NCBI GenBank assembly: GCA_026874595.1
Contig: CM049316.1
Span: 49,724,695-49,788,694 of the forward strand
Reading direction: 5' to 3'
Source: Sipunculus nudus
Lineage: Eukaryota > Annelida > Sipuncula > Golfingiida > Sipunculidae
Length of the DNA stretch: 64,000 bases
The notes below the pieces were generated by a model that did not search any database, had not been told where the DNA came from, and saw only the letters and a program-made list of their open reading frames with translations. Shown piece after piece: positions 24,978-34,903 of this stretch (positions within the stretch are counted from its first letter, which is position 1; each line of letters starts with the position of its first letter). Position numbers and translations under genes: made by a program.

Positions 24978-25123
24978 CTTGTGACTTGTCTGTTAGTCCA
25001 CTGTGGGCCAAAAGCTGAAGGATCTTGTAGTCCTTTAAGCACCAGTATATGGCAGTCTCTGTACCTACACAGTAGCTCTGGGTCTCCAGGAAGAGTTAGT
25101 CCTTCTAGCAGTCCCTCAACTGC
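24978..25123 (-). CDS. CNOT1: CNOT1 local exon 9
   Basis: 146 nt: 48 codons plus two bases (AG) of an Arg codon completed in the next exon. It starts [20 protein letters not shown] and continues [20 protein letters not shown], clearly the CNOT1 segment AVEGLL...LLLRYR-CHLLVLKALQD. The acceptor is TATATGTAG and the donor GTAAGC. The following intron is 10.6 kb and full of F1/F2 elements. Confidence 0.95.
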
Positions 25124-25325
25124 CTACATATATAAACACAGCATCATAACTATGGTCTGTACTCTGTACCAAGCTCCATATTAATATTTGTGCCCCCTCT
25201 CACAGCGGTCTATTAATAAAGGAACCCATGTGTCATGACACTTATCTTATCCACCAACACTAACAACTTTCAGTCAAATATTTGAATAACACTTTTGTGA
25301 TTTGTTAAAATACTGCAGGATGAAA

Positions 25326-28300
25326 ACAAGGGACCCATGGGTCATGGCGCTCAGCTGTTATGTATGATAAAAAAATATGATTTGGAAATGAGGCACATGC
25401 TGGTTTTGTGTGGTAATAAATATAAGCTGTATTATGAGTTGTTGGTGTTTAGCTTATGTATGATTTTGATAGTATCTTTGGAGACAGGGAAGAAGATTGT
25501 TTTCATTTATTTTATCAACAAATTGAGTGCTACTGTCACACAGATTTTGACTTGGCCATATAATATATAAGCAGCACATATTATTAAGAGTAACTATTTA
25601 TTAAAATTTAATAAAAATATTGTGCAAAATATAATTTTTATTAAAAACAATAAGAGAATTATATGATTTTTTAAAATAAAATATAACTGAAATGATTATT
25701 AAAATAATATTCATTCATGAATACATTTCGAAAGTATTTGCACTGGTATTCAAATACTTTCATTATTACCTGAATTTCCATTCTTGTGCAAGAAATTTTA
25801 AATGGAGTACATATTCATATTTAAATACATCTGCAAAGTATTCGCACCATGTCTGGTATTTATTCAGTTTTAGCCAAACAATGATGTTGAGACTCCAGAA
25901 AATACAAAATTCACAAATTTAAGTAATGATCATAAGTACCTCGTTTTTTCGCTTTTACATATATTAAACTAGATGTGTCGGAACGACACAAATGCCCCCG
26001 CCTGGGGCAAATTAGAAACATTTGTTAAATTTTGTAAAAAATCTTTTGAGTTCGGGAGGTGTCGTATGGTCAAAAGTAGGTCAACAAGGGTAAAATGCAA
26101 ACTTGATCTGTAACGGGTCTTTAACAAGCAACACACCAAAATTCAGGCCAGTATCTGCAGGCATTGTGAAAAAAAGTCCATACATGTGCATTTTTCATAA
26201 TAAAATTGCTGTCTTTCATGAAATTTTCTATGTTCAGGATCTCTGTCATATGGTCAAAAATAGGTCAACTGGGATGAAACGCGAACTCGATCTGTAACTA
26301 GTCATTATCTGCCCACACACCCAAAATCAGGCCAAAATCTGCAGGCACTGCGAAAAAAAAGTCTGTACATGTGTATTTGTCATGAAAATTTCTATTTTTC
26401 ATGAAATTTTCTAAGTTTAGGAGCCGTTAACAGTCAAAAGTAGGTCAACCGGAACAAAACGTGAACTCTATCTGTAACTGGTCAATTTCTGCCCACACAC
26501 CAAAAATCAGGCCAATATCTGCAGGCATTGCGAAAAAAAGTCTGTACATATGTATTTGTCATGAACATTTATATTTTTCATGAAATTTTCTAAGTTTAGG
26601 AGCCGTAAAACGGTCAAAAGTAGGTCAACCGGGACGAAACGGGAACTCGATCTGTAACTGGTCAATTTCTGCCCACACACCAAAAATCAGGCCAATATCT
26701 GCAGGCATTGCGAAAAAAAGTCCGTACAACTGTTTGATTTCGGAATGACGGAATGACGGACTGACGGAATGACAGAATGACGGACATGGGTAAAACTATA
26801 TGCCCCGGCCACTTTGTGGCGGGGGCATAAAAATATACATATATATTCACTTTAATATTCACTATATTGGACTACTATCACATCAATCTAGATTAATATT
26901 ATCAACTGCACCTTTGTCTATCATTAATTCTATCATTTGACTATTATTAAAATTGGACTGAAAAATACCATAGGTGACTGCAAGGTGTTATTTGGAATGC
27001 GTGACATTCTATCAATCCATACAAAATTCTTACATCATCAGTAACTGCAAGTTAATTTCCTGTTACTCATCAACTAACAAATTCCTTTTCTATTAATTTT
27101 TCTTTAATTTGTTATTATTTAAAAATTTATTACTCTATTGTTTACTGATATGTTGTTGGTCAAAACAACTACTAGATGAGTTGGATTGGACACCTGAATC
27201 AACTGAGGCCAGCCATAAGCAATGGCCTGTATATGCCCTGCCTCAAGCGTGCATAATTGGCCTGAGAGGTCAACTAGAGGACATACAGGTGACTGAAGAG
27301 GGACTGGGTAGAGCCTTGGGTCTGACATGGTCTCATAAAAACTATAATAAAAGCTACAGTTTTTGGCCAATTTCTTTCAATTTTCAAAACTAAAAAGCTG
27401 AAATCCTTATTTCTGCATGATATGAAAATTATACCAACAGTGCTTACAGAAAACAAACATGCCATGGTCAAAGTTAGGCAAAATTTAAGGTACCAATTTT
27501 ATATTTATGCTAATAACTTGTAAAATTTAAAAAATTCAGAAATAATTTTTGTATACAATTAAATCTTGATTAAATAATGTTATATCCATGACAAAAAATC
27601 TCTAACTTCAGCAAATCTGAGGTAAAGGGATTAAATATATTTCTTGATTTTTTACAAAGTGCATTATGTTTGGGCCCATAACTTAAAAAAAATTTCACAA
27701 TACTGACTTCATTTATGGCATGTGCATAGAGTTTGATTAGAAGAACATGTATATTATATATGATCAAAGTCAGATCAGTGGTTTTGATATTAGGCAGTCT
27801 TGAAGTGTAACAGTGGGTTTATAATTGAAAACTGAAGTTTTTTCTTAATATCTCAAAGGAATGAAGTTCTAGTGACCAAACATTTGGTATGGTAGAGGGT
27901 TTGGGGGACATCTAACTGTATGCCAAATTTTGGGAGCTGAGAGCTGGCCTGGGAAGCTGGGAGCTGAGCTCTAACAAACTGCATAACACTTGCTTGATCA
28001 AAACAATACTTTACAAGGTGCTTGAAAACTTGAATAAAATCTACAGTTTTTTTATTAACTGGTTTCAAATTTCAGATGAAATGCTCATGGTAGCATGCTG
28101 TGAAAATTAAATCCACAGCAGTTTGAGGAAAAAATGTGCCATGGTCAAATCTTGGCAAAATTTAAGGTACTGATTTTATATTTATGCTATAAACTTACAA
28201 AATTTGAAAAATTCAGATCTAATTTTGGGTATACAATTAAATCTTGATTAAATATAGTCATATACCTGAAAAAAAAGTTTCTAGCTTCAGCAATTCTCAA

Positions 28301-28725
28301 GTTAAGGGAGTAAATCATTTTCCTGAATTTTTACAAAGTGCATTATGTTCGGTCCCATTACTTCAAGAATTTAAAAAATATTGAACTAATTTCTGGTAAT
28401 TACATAGGTAATATATAGAGGAATTAATATATTTAAAATGATAAATATCAGGTCAGTGGTTTTGATATTAGGCAGTATTGAAGTGTAACAATGGGTTTAA
28501 TGGAGAACGGAGGTTTTTCCTTAATATTTCCAAGAAAAGAAGTCCTAGTGACCCAATTTTCGGTATGGTAGGAGATTTTGGGGACATCTAAAGGTATGCT
28601 GAATTTCAGATTCGTAGGTTGAATGGTTTCAAAACGTGCCAGTTTAACGGACGGACAGACGGACAGCTGACGGACAAAGGACCAAGACTATAGCTCAGAT
28701 GACTTATAGTCAGCAGAGCTAAAAA
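25326..28725 (+). mobile_element. F1 element, full length, carrying an F3 insertion
   Basis: F1 start with perfect palindrome GACCCATGGGTC. The end has a GGACGGACAGACGG run (~28650-28672), a hairpin (AGTCAGCAGAGCT, one change) and an A-run. It is collinear with 4237-6840 except for the 0.87-kb F3 insertion at 25968. Without F3 it is about 2.5 kb. Confidence 0.78.
25968..26833 (+). mobile_element. F3 element, full length (0.87 kb)
   Basis: It starts ACTAGATGTGTCGGAACGAC, holding the palindrome TGTGTCG GAA CGACACA, then subTIR ATGCCCCCGCC. It ends GGCGGGGGCAT plus AAAAA, a perfect 11-bp inverted partner. Inside are about four ~180-bp tandem cores (GGTCAAC(C/A)(G/A)G..., CTGTAACTGGTCA..., CATGAAATTTTCTA) and a GGAATGACGGA run (~26742-26785). 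Same plan as F1/F2 with different sequence. No coding frame. Confidence 0.82.
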
Positions 28726-28759
28726 CACCAGTGGTTTAAATAGTAGGCAGCCTTGAAGT

Positions 28760-29231
28760 GTACAGAGATCTAAAATGACTTAGAAGAGAGACAAACAGAT
28801 AATGTGACACTGATAATGTACATAGATATACATCAGGTCCTATTGACTTGGAAGAGAGACAAACAGATTATGTGATACTGATATTGTACAGAGATATACA
28901 TCAGGTGCTACTGACTTAGAAGAGAGACATAAACAGATTATGTTATACTGATATTGTACAGAGATATACATTAGGTGCTACTGACTTGGAAGAGAGACAT
29001 AAACAGATTATGTGATACTGATATTGTACAGAGATATACATCAGGTGCTACTGACTTAGAAGAGAGACATAAACAGATTATGTGATACTGATATTGTACA
29101 GAGATATACATTAGGTGCTACTGACTTGGAAGAGAGACATAAACAGATTATGTGATACTGATATTGTACAGAGATATACATCAGGTGCTACTGACTTGTA
29201 AAGGGACATAAACTGATTATGTGATACTGAC
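28760..29231. repeat. 70-bp minisatellite ending at the exon 8 donor
   Basis: About 6.5 units; landmark AGATATA at 28824, 28892, 28962, 29032, 29102 and 29172 (steps 68, then 70). Units contain TATGTGATACTGATATTG; the last merges into ATGTGATACTGAC at the real donor (GTCAGT on the gene strand). In other units the donor dinucleotide is AT instead of GT. Confidence 0.9.
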
Positions 29232-29420
29232 CTTTTGGAGCAGAGCCAGCCCCGTTACAACTTCACGTGACTGACGAGCAACATACACTGCCTCCATCAG
29301 GTTGTGCAGAGTGATTACTAGAGTGTTGGTAGCTGGGGCCATGATGGAGCGAATCTGCTGCTGCAGGTCACGTACTAATTTCTCATATATATCACTGATC
29401 TCATCAGTACCAAAACCAGG
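29232..29420 (-). CDS. CNOT1: CNOT1 local exon 8
   Basis: 63 codons, phase 0. It includes DEISDIYEKLVRDLQQQIRS and later ARQSREVVTGLALLQK, matching the helical CNOT1 segment with the family pattern L-SR-(S/A)R(D/E)-(I/V)-GL-LLQK. The donor is GTCAGT and the acceptor ends TTTTTTTAG. Both edges touch repeats: the donor merges into a 70-bp minisatellite, and the pyrimidine tract runs into the 5' end of an F1 element starting 14 bp away. The reading frame is intact. Confidence 0.95.
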
Positions 29421-29433
29421 CTAAAAAAACAAA

Positions 29434-29764
29434 ACAAGGGCCCCATGGGTCATGGTTATCAACTAAGTTGAACTTGAAGGTAAAAATCCAAAAAATTTCG
29501 AATGGAGTTAAAATCTGAGAGGAAGAGGTTATATAAGACATGATTGGTAGACATGATTGGTATGTATTGATGAGTCAAAAATTGTTGCAAATAAAATTCT
29601 GTGATCTAACCATGTGTTTTCAGTTCCATGTGTTGAAACTGAAGCAAGTGAGCAGTTTGTAAACATAAGATCTATACTACAACCTGATCATTGGTTGGCT
29701 TTTTGACAAACTAAGTACCATAAATATAGCTCAGATGACATACAGTCAGTCAGCTGAGCTGAAA
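29434..29764 (+). mobile_element. short F1 copy (331 bp) beside the exon 8 acceptor
   Basis: Start ACAAGGGCCCCATGGGTCA; end GTCAGCTGAGCT then GAAA, with an extra CAGT duplicated in the hairpin. It has a shortened body related to 13299. The start lies 14 bp beyond exon 8, so on the gene strand the tract before the AG acceptor reads CCTTGTTTTGTTTTTTTAG and is shared with the element edge. Confidence 0.7.
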
Positions 29765-29817
29765 GTTTATCAATATACATTACTCTATAATTTCATTCAT
29801 AATGCTGTTTGACTAAC

Positions 29818-29931
29818 CTGGTTGGTCTTGGTTGCGATAGTAACACCTTCCTGAGTGACTGGTAGAAAGCCTGGGATATTACGTGCAAATTCTTCATAAA
29901 CTGACATCTCAGGTGCAGTGACACCGCCAAC
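29818..29931 (-). CDS. CNOT1: CNOT1 local exon 7
   Basis: 38 codons, phase 0. It opens VGGV and contains VYEEFARNIPGFLP, matching the CNOT1 segment after IRLK, then a variable tail ending TKTNQ. The acceptor is TTAACTATAG and the donor GTTAGT. The intron before it (1,098 bp) holds several F1 fragments, and the intron after it (397 bp) is mostly one short F1 copy. The tail aligns only loosely with vertebrate CNOT1, where this linker also varies. Confidence 0.94.
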
Positions 29932-30004
29932 CTATAGTTAATACAACAGTCTTTGTCACTGCATGTCTGGTGCAGGAGTTCAGCTTGAAGATCCAAAAAT
30001 AAAA

Positions 30005-30225
30005 ACAAGGGACCCATGGGTCACATTCCTCAACTGAATCTTGTCCAAGTGATCCAGTTTTCGGTCTGGTATGAGATTTTGGAGACATCTAACATTATGC
30101 CAAATTTTAGATTTGTGGGTCTAACGGTTTCAAAACGTGCCAGTCTAACGGACGGACAAACACAGAATGATGGACAATGGACAATAAATATAACTCCGAT
30201 GACTAAGAGTCAGCTGAGCTAAAAA
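30005..30225 (+). mobile_element. very short F1 copy (221 bp), both ends present
   Basis: ACAAGGGACCCATGGGTCAC and TTCCTCAACTGAATC at the start; hairpin GAGTCAGCTGAGCTAAAAA at the end. Only the last body module (CAAAACGTGCCAGTC, GGACGGACAAACACAG) remains between them. Confidence 0.7.
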
Positions 30226-30970
30226 TTGAGGTTTTTGCTTCATTTCTTGAACAAACAAAGTTGCAGTGACCCATTGGCAGGAGAACTTATATAGCGCTAT
30301 GTTGAATTTTGCATTCTCAGGTCTAACTGTTTAAAAATGTGCCTGTTAATGAACGTCTGGCTGGACAGTGGACCATGACTTTAGCTCAGATGACTTACAG
30401 TCAGTTGTGCAAAAACAGATTTGGTTTTGGTATTTGGCAGTCCTGAAGTGTAACAATAAATAGGCTTTTAATGGAAAATTGAGGGTTTTCCTTAAATTCT
30501 TGAAGGAATCTAGTCAAAATGACACAGTTTTGGGTTTGGTAGAACAGTTACAGAATTTTGGATCCTTATGACCAACAATTTCAAAAGTGCCAGTCTAATG
30601 AACAGATGGATGACGGACCATGGATCATAACTAATGCTCAGTGGCTGAGCTAAACATTACCAAATTCTGATCTAATTTCTTGCATACAATTTATTTTGAA
30701 ATATATAAAGATTTACCTTGGAAACAAATGTCTTTAGCTTCAACACTTCTAATTTCTTGCATACAATTTATTTTGAAATATATAAAGATTTACCTTGGAA
30801 ACAAATGTCTTTAGCTTCAACACGTACCAAGTTAAGTGTATCATGTATTTCTTGCTCTTATGATAAGGTATCTAATGTTCTGGTCCAAAACTGCCCTGTT
30901 TACAAACAGCCAGACCATGGACAAAGGACCCTTGCTAGAGCTCAGATGACTTTTAGTCAGCTGAGCTTAA
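30226..30970 (+). repeat. chain of F1 3' fragments with a 77-bp duplication
   Basis: Three further decayed F1 ends at about 30416 (GTCAGTTGTGCAAAAA), 30650 (GTGGCTGAGCTAAAC) and 30970 (GTCAGCTGAGCTTAAAA). A near-perfect 77-bp tandem duplication starts at 30672 and 30749 (TAATTTCTTGCATACAATTT). Confidence 0.6.
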
Positions 30971-31029
30971 AATGGGATGGGAAAGAGGTCATCAGAAATA
31001 ATAAGTTGACCTGGAGTCAGCTTTGTTAC

Positions 31030-31134
31030 CTTAAGTCTGATTTGCTCAGGCATCCTCTCAGCCTGGTAGGTAAGGACCACAGGGTCACAATATCGCCGAC
31101 CATCATTCCGTGCATGCTTTCTCATCTCAAATTC
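31030..31134 (-). CDS. CNOT1: CNOT1 local exon 6
   Basis: 35 codons, phase 0. It encodes [20 protein letters not shown] then [15 protein letters not shown], a nearly invariant CNOT1 segment just after the CNOT9-docking domain. The acceptor reads TTTTCCCCAG and the donor GTAACA, the least consensus-like donor of the set (A at +4, C at +5). On the gene strand, degenerate F1 fragments begin about 60 bp downstream of the exon. Confidence 0.95.
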
Positions 31135-31265
31135 CTGGGGAAAAGTATATTATTATTACTCTTTTGATTACTAATAAACATTTATACTGAGCACTTTACA
31201 GTGCAAAACTGCACAAATGCACATTAAACAACATATTATGAATACATATGACAGTAACATGTAAA

Positions 31266-32272
31266 ACTAGATATTTCTTGGCACCGCAGGTGCCATAGTA
31301 TCCCCATACAATAAACCCCCCCCCCCCCTTTAAGAATAGGCCCACCTCCCCTCTTCAGCAGCAAATAATTTCAGACCAATACCAATACCTTGAACCACTC
31401 CAGATATAGGAGCAATTTTCACCGAAAGCAAAAGTATGGATGGACGCCACACAATAACGATTGAAGATAGTGCCACCAGTCTTAAATACAAGATGGAGGT
31501 ATCCAAGATCAATGGACATGCACAATTTCAGCTCAGTCTGTCCTTTAGTTTTAGACCTATAATGCTCAGTACTGTCAAGTGGCAATGATGAATATTAAAG
31601 AGCGCAAAAACAAAAAATGGGACCAAAGGTGGCGCCACCTGTCTTTTGCAGAAGACAATGCTAACCAAGAACTTCAGTCAATTTGATTTTTGGACCAATC
31701 CATGCATCCCTTATTGAGATATTAATGATTTTGTGTCTTTTTCACCATATATGGCAATATTCAAGGTCACTCTCATAAAAAAAGTCATGACCCGATTTCT
31801 ATATACATCATCCCATAACCCATGTCTATGTATATGTATAATATGAAAGAAATCTGTCCATTAGTTTTTGACTTATAATGCTCACAGTACTGTAAAGTCC
31901 CAATGATGGGGGTATTAAACGGCACAAAAACAAGAAAAGGATAACAGGTGGCCAACCAGTTTCCGGTACCTGACAACACTGTCCTAGATCTTCAGTCAAG
32001 TTGATTTTTTGATCAATCCAGGAAAGATTTTTTTAGATATTTAAGAATTTGTGTGATTTCCCCCCAAAATGGATCTATTCAGGGTCAAAGTCACTCTCCT
32101 AGTAAAGGTCATGACCCCATTTTAAAAAGGCTTTGTCCTCTCACCTATATCTATGCACATGTCAAGATTGGTAAAGATCCATAAAATATATTTGGAGTTA
32201 TCGCGTCCAAACGAAATCTCTACGGCTACCGTGCTTAAACAATAGTATCCCAACTTTGTCTGGGGATACAAT
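31266..32272 (+). mobile_element. F4 element, full length (1.0 kb)
   Basis: Starts ACTAGATATTTCTTGGCACC with near-palindrome GGCACCGCAGGTGCC and subTIR AGTATCCCCATAC. Ends GTCTGGGGATAC, the inverted partner. Two or more ~300-bp cores, one with AGGTGGCGCCACC (31627). A poly-C tract (31316-31328) lies just inside the start. A short second copy with better ends is at 37798. Confidence 0.78.
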
Positions 32273-33118
32273 TACTGTAAAAGTTGTTGCAGAAGTCGCG
32301 ACTTGTACTAGGAAATCGAATTCTAAAAACAAGAATTTTCTAGCAAAGTTGGGGTGCGACTTATAAAACGTACTTATCCCGTCTTAGTCAGCTTTCCCAG
32401 TATGTGGAACGACGTCAGTTGAGCGATAATATGTGATACCTTCAGCCTGTGTTTTGTGACACGTCTCTCCCCAATAATTTTCACCTTTAACCATCTCTAA
32501 TGAAAACCTGCCTTATATTTTCTTGTAAACTGACGGAAGTTTAATTTTATTAACATGAAATTTGCCCAGTTCAAGGCCTACCCATTCTGAAAAATCGCAA
32601 TTCAAGTGACACTTCCTAATCTGCGTTACTGTTATATCATAAGTCAATTTGACGCATATGCCAGTCTGCCGCTCTTTGATGTACATTTTCTTTCCGTTTA
32701 ATCTTTAAGGGTATGCGTGTCTTTATGAAAAACTCGCAGTTCCATATCTGTTTATACATGTAAAGTTGCGTCACATTCAAGCCTGATCCATTACAGACAC
32801 GTGAATTCTAATTCCTGCCCGGTTGACAGCCGGTTTCCAGCTGACCTTTGAAGCCGTGTAGCGGAAGTTCAAGGCCTGGGTCACCCGTGCAATGACCTCT
32901 ACATCCCCAGGTCAACTAAGCTTTCCGTGACTGATATCCACAGTTATAAACTCCAATTTTAAGAACCATTAGGTCACCGTCACCATCTCGACGGTGTGAA
33001 AATTAATTTTTTCCATATTTTGCATGCTGGCTGGGGTATATGTGTAAACTACAATGGCTATTTCTTGCAAGAACATGCAGATGTTTACCCATGGGCCCCA
33101 TCCCCAAAACTGAGGGGA
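32273..33118. other. unclassified, CpG-richer intron segment
   Basis: Unlike its surroundings it is not tandem and has more CpG (GTCGCGACTTG, GACGGTGTGAA). No CNOT1 homology and no reading frame over 65 codons. The motif GGGTGCGACTTATAAAACG near 32350 recalls pogo/Tigger-type ends, but no terminal repeat or target duplication could be found by eye. Confidence 0.35.
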
Positions 33119-34070
33119 AACAAGGCATAATGCAAACCTGTGCATTGGGATATACACCTGGTATAATGCTTCAATGCTGGACCATTACTTTTCATGTTTA
33201 AGAACAATGCAAGGACTAAACATTCTGAATAAGAAACAATTACACAAACATCAAGCTGAAATTCTGGCATGGGTGCACACAACACATCAGTCTTATACAA
33301 GGAAGCTATCAGAGATATATACATATGCCCAATTTCAGACAGATATATCAAACCCCTCCTGAGAAATAAGCAGGGACACACACTGTGCAAAAATTACTGT
33401 AGGTGGCATACCATTCTTGTATACGACAAAGCTATATGATATGTACAAATATGCCCAGTTTCAGGCTGAAATATCAAATTCCTCTGTAGAAATAATCAGG
33501 CACATACACTGTGCAAAAGTCATTGTAGGTGGAGACACCTGTCTTGTGAAGAGAAAGCCATCAAAGACACATAGTCAGGTCAAAATATCAGGCCAATACA
33601 TCAAGTCTGATGCAAAGGCAGACCAGGCTTAGGTGAGAAAGGCAGCTGCCCCCCAGTGAACTGTGACAAACTGCTGGCTCAGGCTTCTGCATTGAGTAAA
33701 CTCAAGACCTGCACCTGGCTAGACTGAGTGAGAACTTCTAACCTGTACCTGGCTGCACTGAATGAACCTTAACCTGTTGCATAAGCTGACACAGTTGGCA
33801 GTCTGCCAAAGCTATAAATAGATCCAGGCTGAACTTTGGTGCCAAATCTGATGCAGTGGGCAGTCTGCCAATGCTATAAATAAAATGCAGCTACTGCACT
33901 GAGTGAACTCCTGACCTATACCTGGCTGCACTTTGAACTCTTGACCTGTTGACTAATCTGATACAGTTGGCAGTCTGCCAAAGCTATAAATAGATCCAGA
34001 CTGACCTTTGACCTGTTGCCAAATCTGAAATAGTAGCCACACCATTGCATAAGCTCACAGATTGGCTCCA
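33119..34070 (+). repeat. F2-like copy with decayed ends
   Basis: Start ACAAGGCATAATGCAAACCTGTG lacks half of the usual palindrome. The body shares AATGCTTCAATGCTGGACCA with other F2 copies, then ACTG(C)ACTGAGTGAACTC repeats (~33690-33960). The end is a changed subTIR (GCTCACAGATTGGCT, ~34050). Confidence 0.55.
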
Positions 34071-34074
34071 CATG

Positions 34075-34210
34075 CAGCCCTTAGGGGCATGACACCCATG
34101 AGGTGATCACATGATACTCGTGAGATGATCACATGCTACCGATGAGGTGATCACATGGTGCCCATGAAGTGTTCACATGTCACCCTTGAGGTGATTACAT
34201 GCCTTGTGCT
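34075..34210. repeat. short minisatellite with TGATCACATG
   Basis: About five ~23-bp units around CATGAGGTGATCACATG. A related block with three units lies at ~47450-47512 in another F2 copy, so it is an internal F2 module. Confidence 0.6.
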
Positions 34211-34619
34211 TGGCTGCACTGAATGAACTCTTGATCTGTAGCCAAATCTGAAACAGATGGCAGTTTCTAAACCTATTTAAAGATACACACACAATCTTGA
34301 CCTGTTGGTAAATCTGTTTACACATACTGAAAGACTTTGGCTAATATGCTTTTTTTTCAAGCTGACATATTGATAAACTTTTTATCAAAATACCTAGAAT
34401 AATAATAGATGCATTCCTTTCAGTTTTAAAGGTCCAATAATTATGCCAAAAATCATTCAAGTAAACTTTAACAAATGCAACCTATGAATAATTTTTGTGC
34501 AAAGTTACAGAAGTTATAATTGAAACAACAATTTTGTAGAAGATTACTATTGCAGTCCTCAGTTTGAAATAGACATAATTATGGCCATAAGAACAAATTA
34601 AGTCTTTCACGACTCAACC
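34211..34619. other. intron, F2-tail-like and unassigned DNA
   Basis: First part (GGCTGCACTGAATGAACTCTTGATCTG) matches the F2 module at ~47555. The rest is AT-rich without a recognised feature. Confidence 0.4.
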
Positions 34620-34837
34620 AACTAGACGACCAGAGGTTTTTACTTAATTTCTCAAAGGAACGAAGTCGCAAAGACCCTGTTTTTGGCTTGGTAGGAGATC
34701 TTGGGGACATCTAACATTATGCTGAATTTTGGATTCCTAGGTCTTACGGTTTCAAAATGTGCCACATCTACGGACGGACGGACAGACGACAGACCATGAC
34801 TATAGCTCAGATGACTTATAGTCAGCTGAGCTAAAAA
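34620..34837 (+). repeat. F1 fragment, 3' end
   Basis: AGGTTTTTACTTAATTTCTC body, GGACGGACGGACAGACG run and perfect hairpin AGCTCAGATGACT/AGTCAGCTGAGCT with A-run. Nearly identical to 6841-7035. Confidence 0.7.
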
Positions 34838-34903
34838 CTGAAAATATAAGTTAAAATATTAGAATTGTTGCAAAAGTTGCAATCATTATATATTCAGAGT
34901 AAA

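Noticed and set aside
32340-32380. pogo/Tigger-type terminus
   Set aside because: Only a short GCGACTTAT-like motif; no inverted partner or TA duplication could be located.
34075-34210. CRISPR-like spaced repeats
   Set aside because: Units are contiguous and degenerate, with no unique spacers, in an animal genome.
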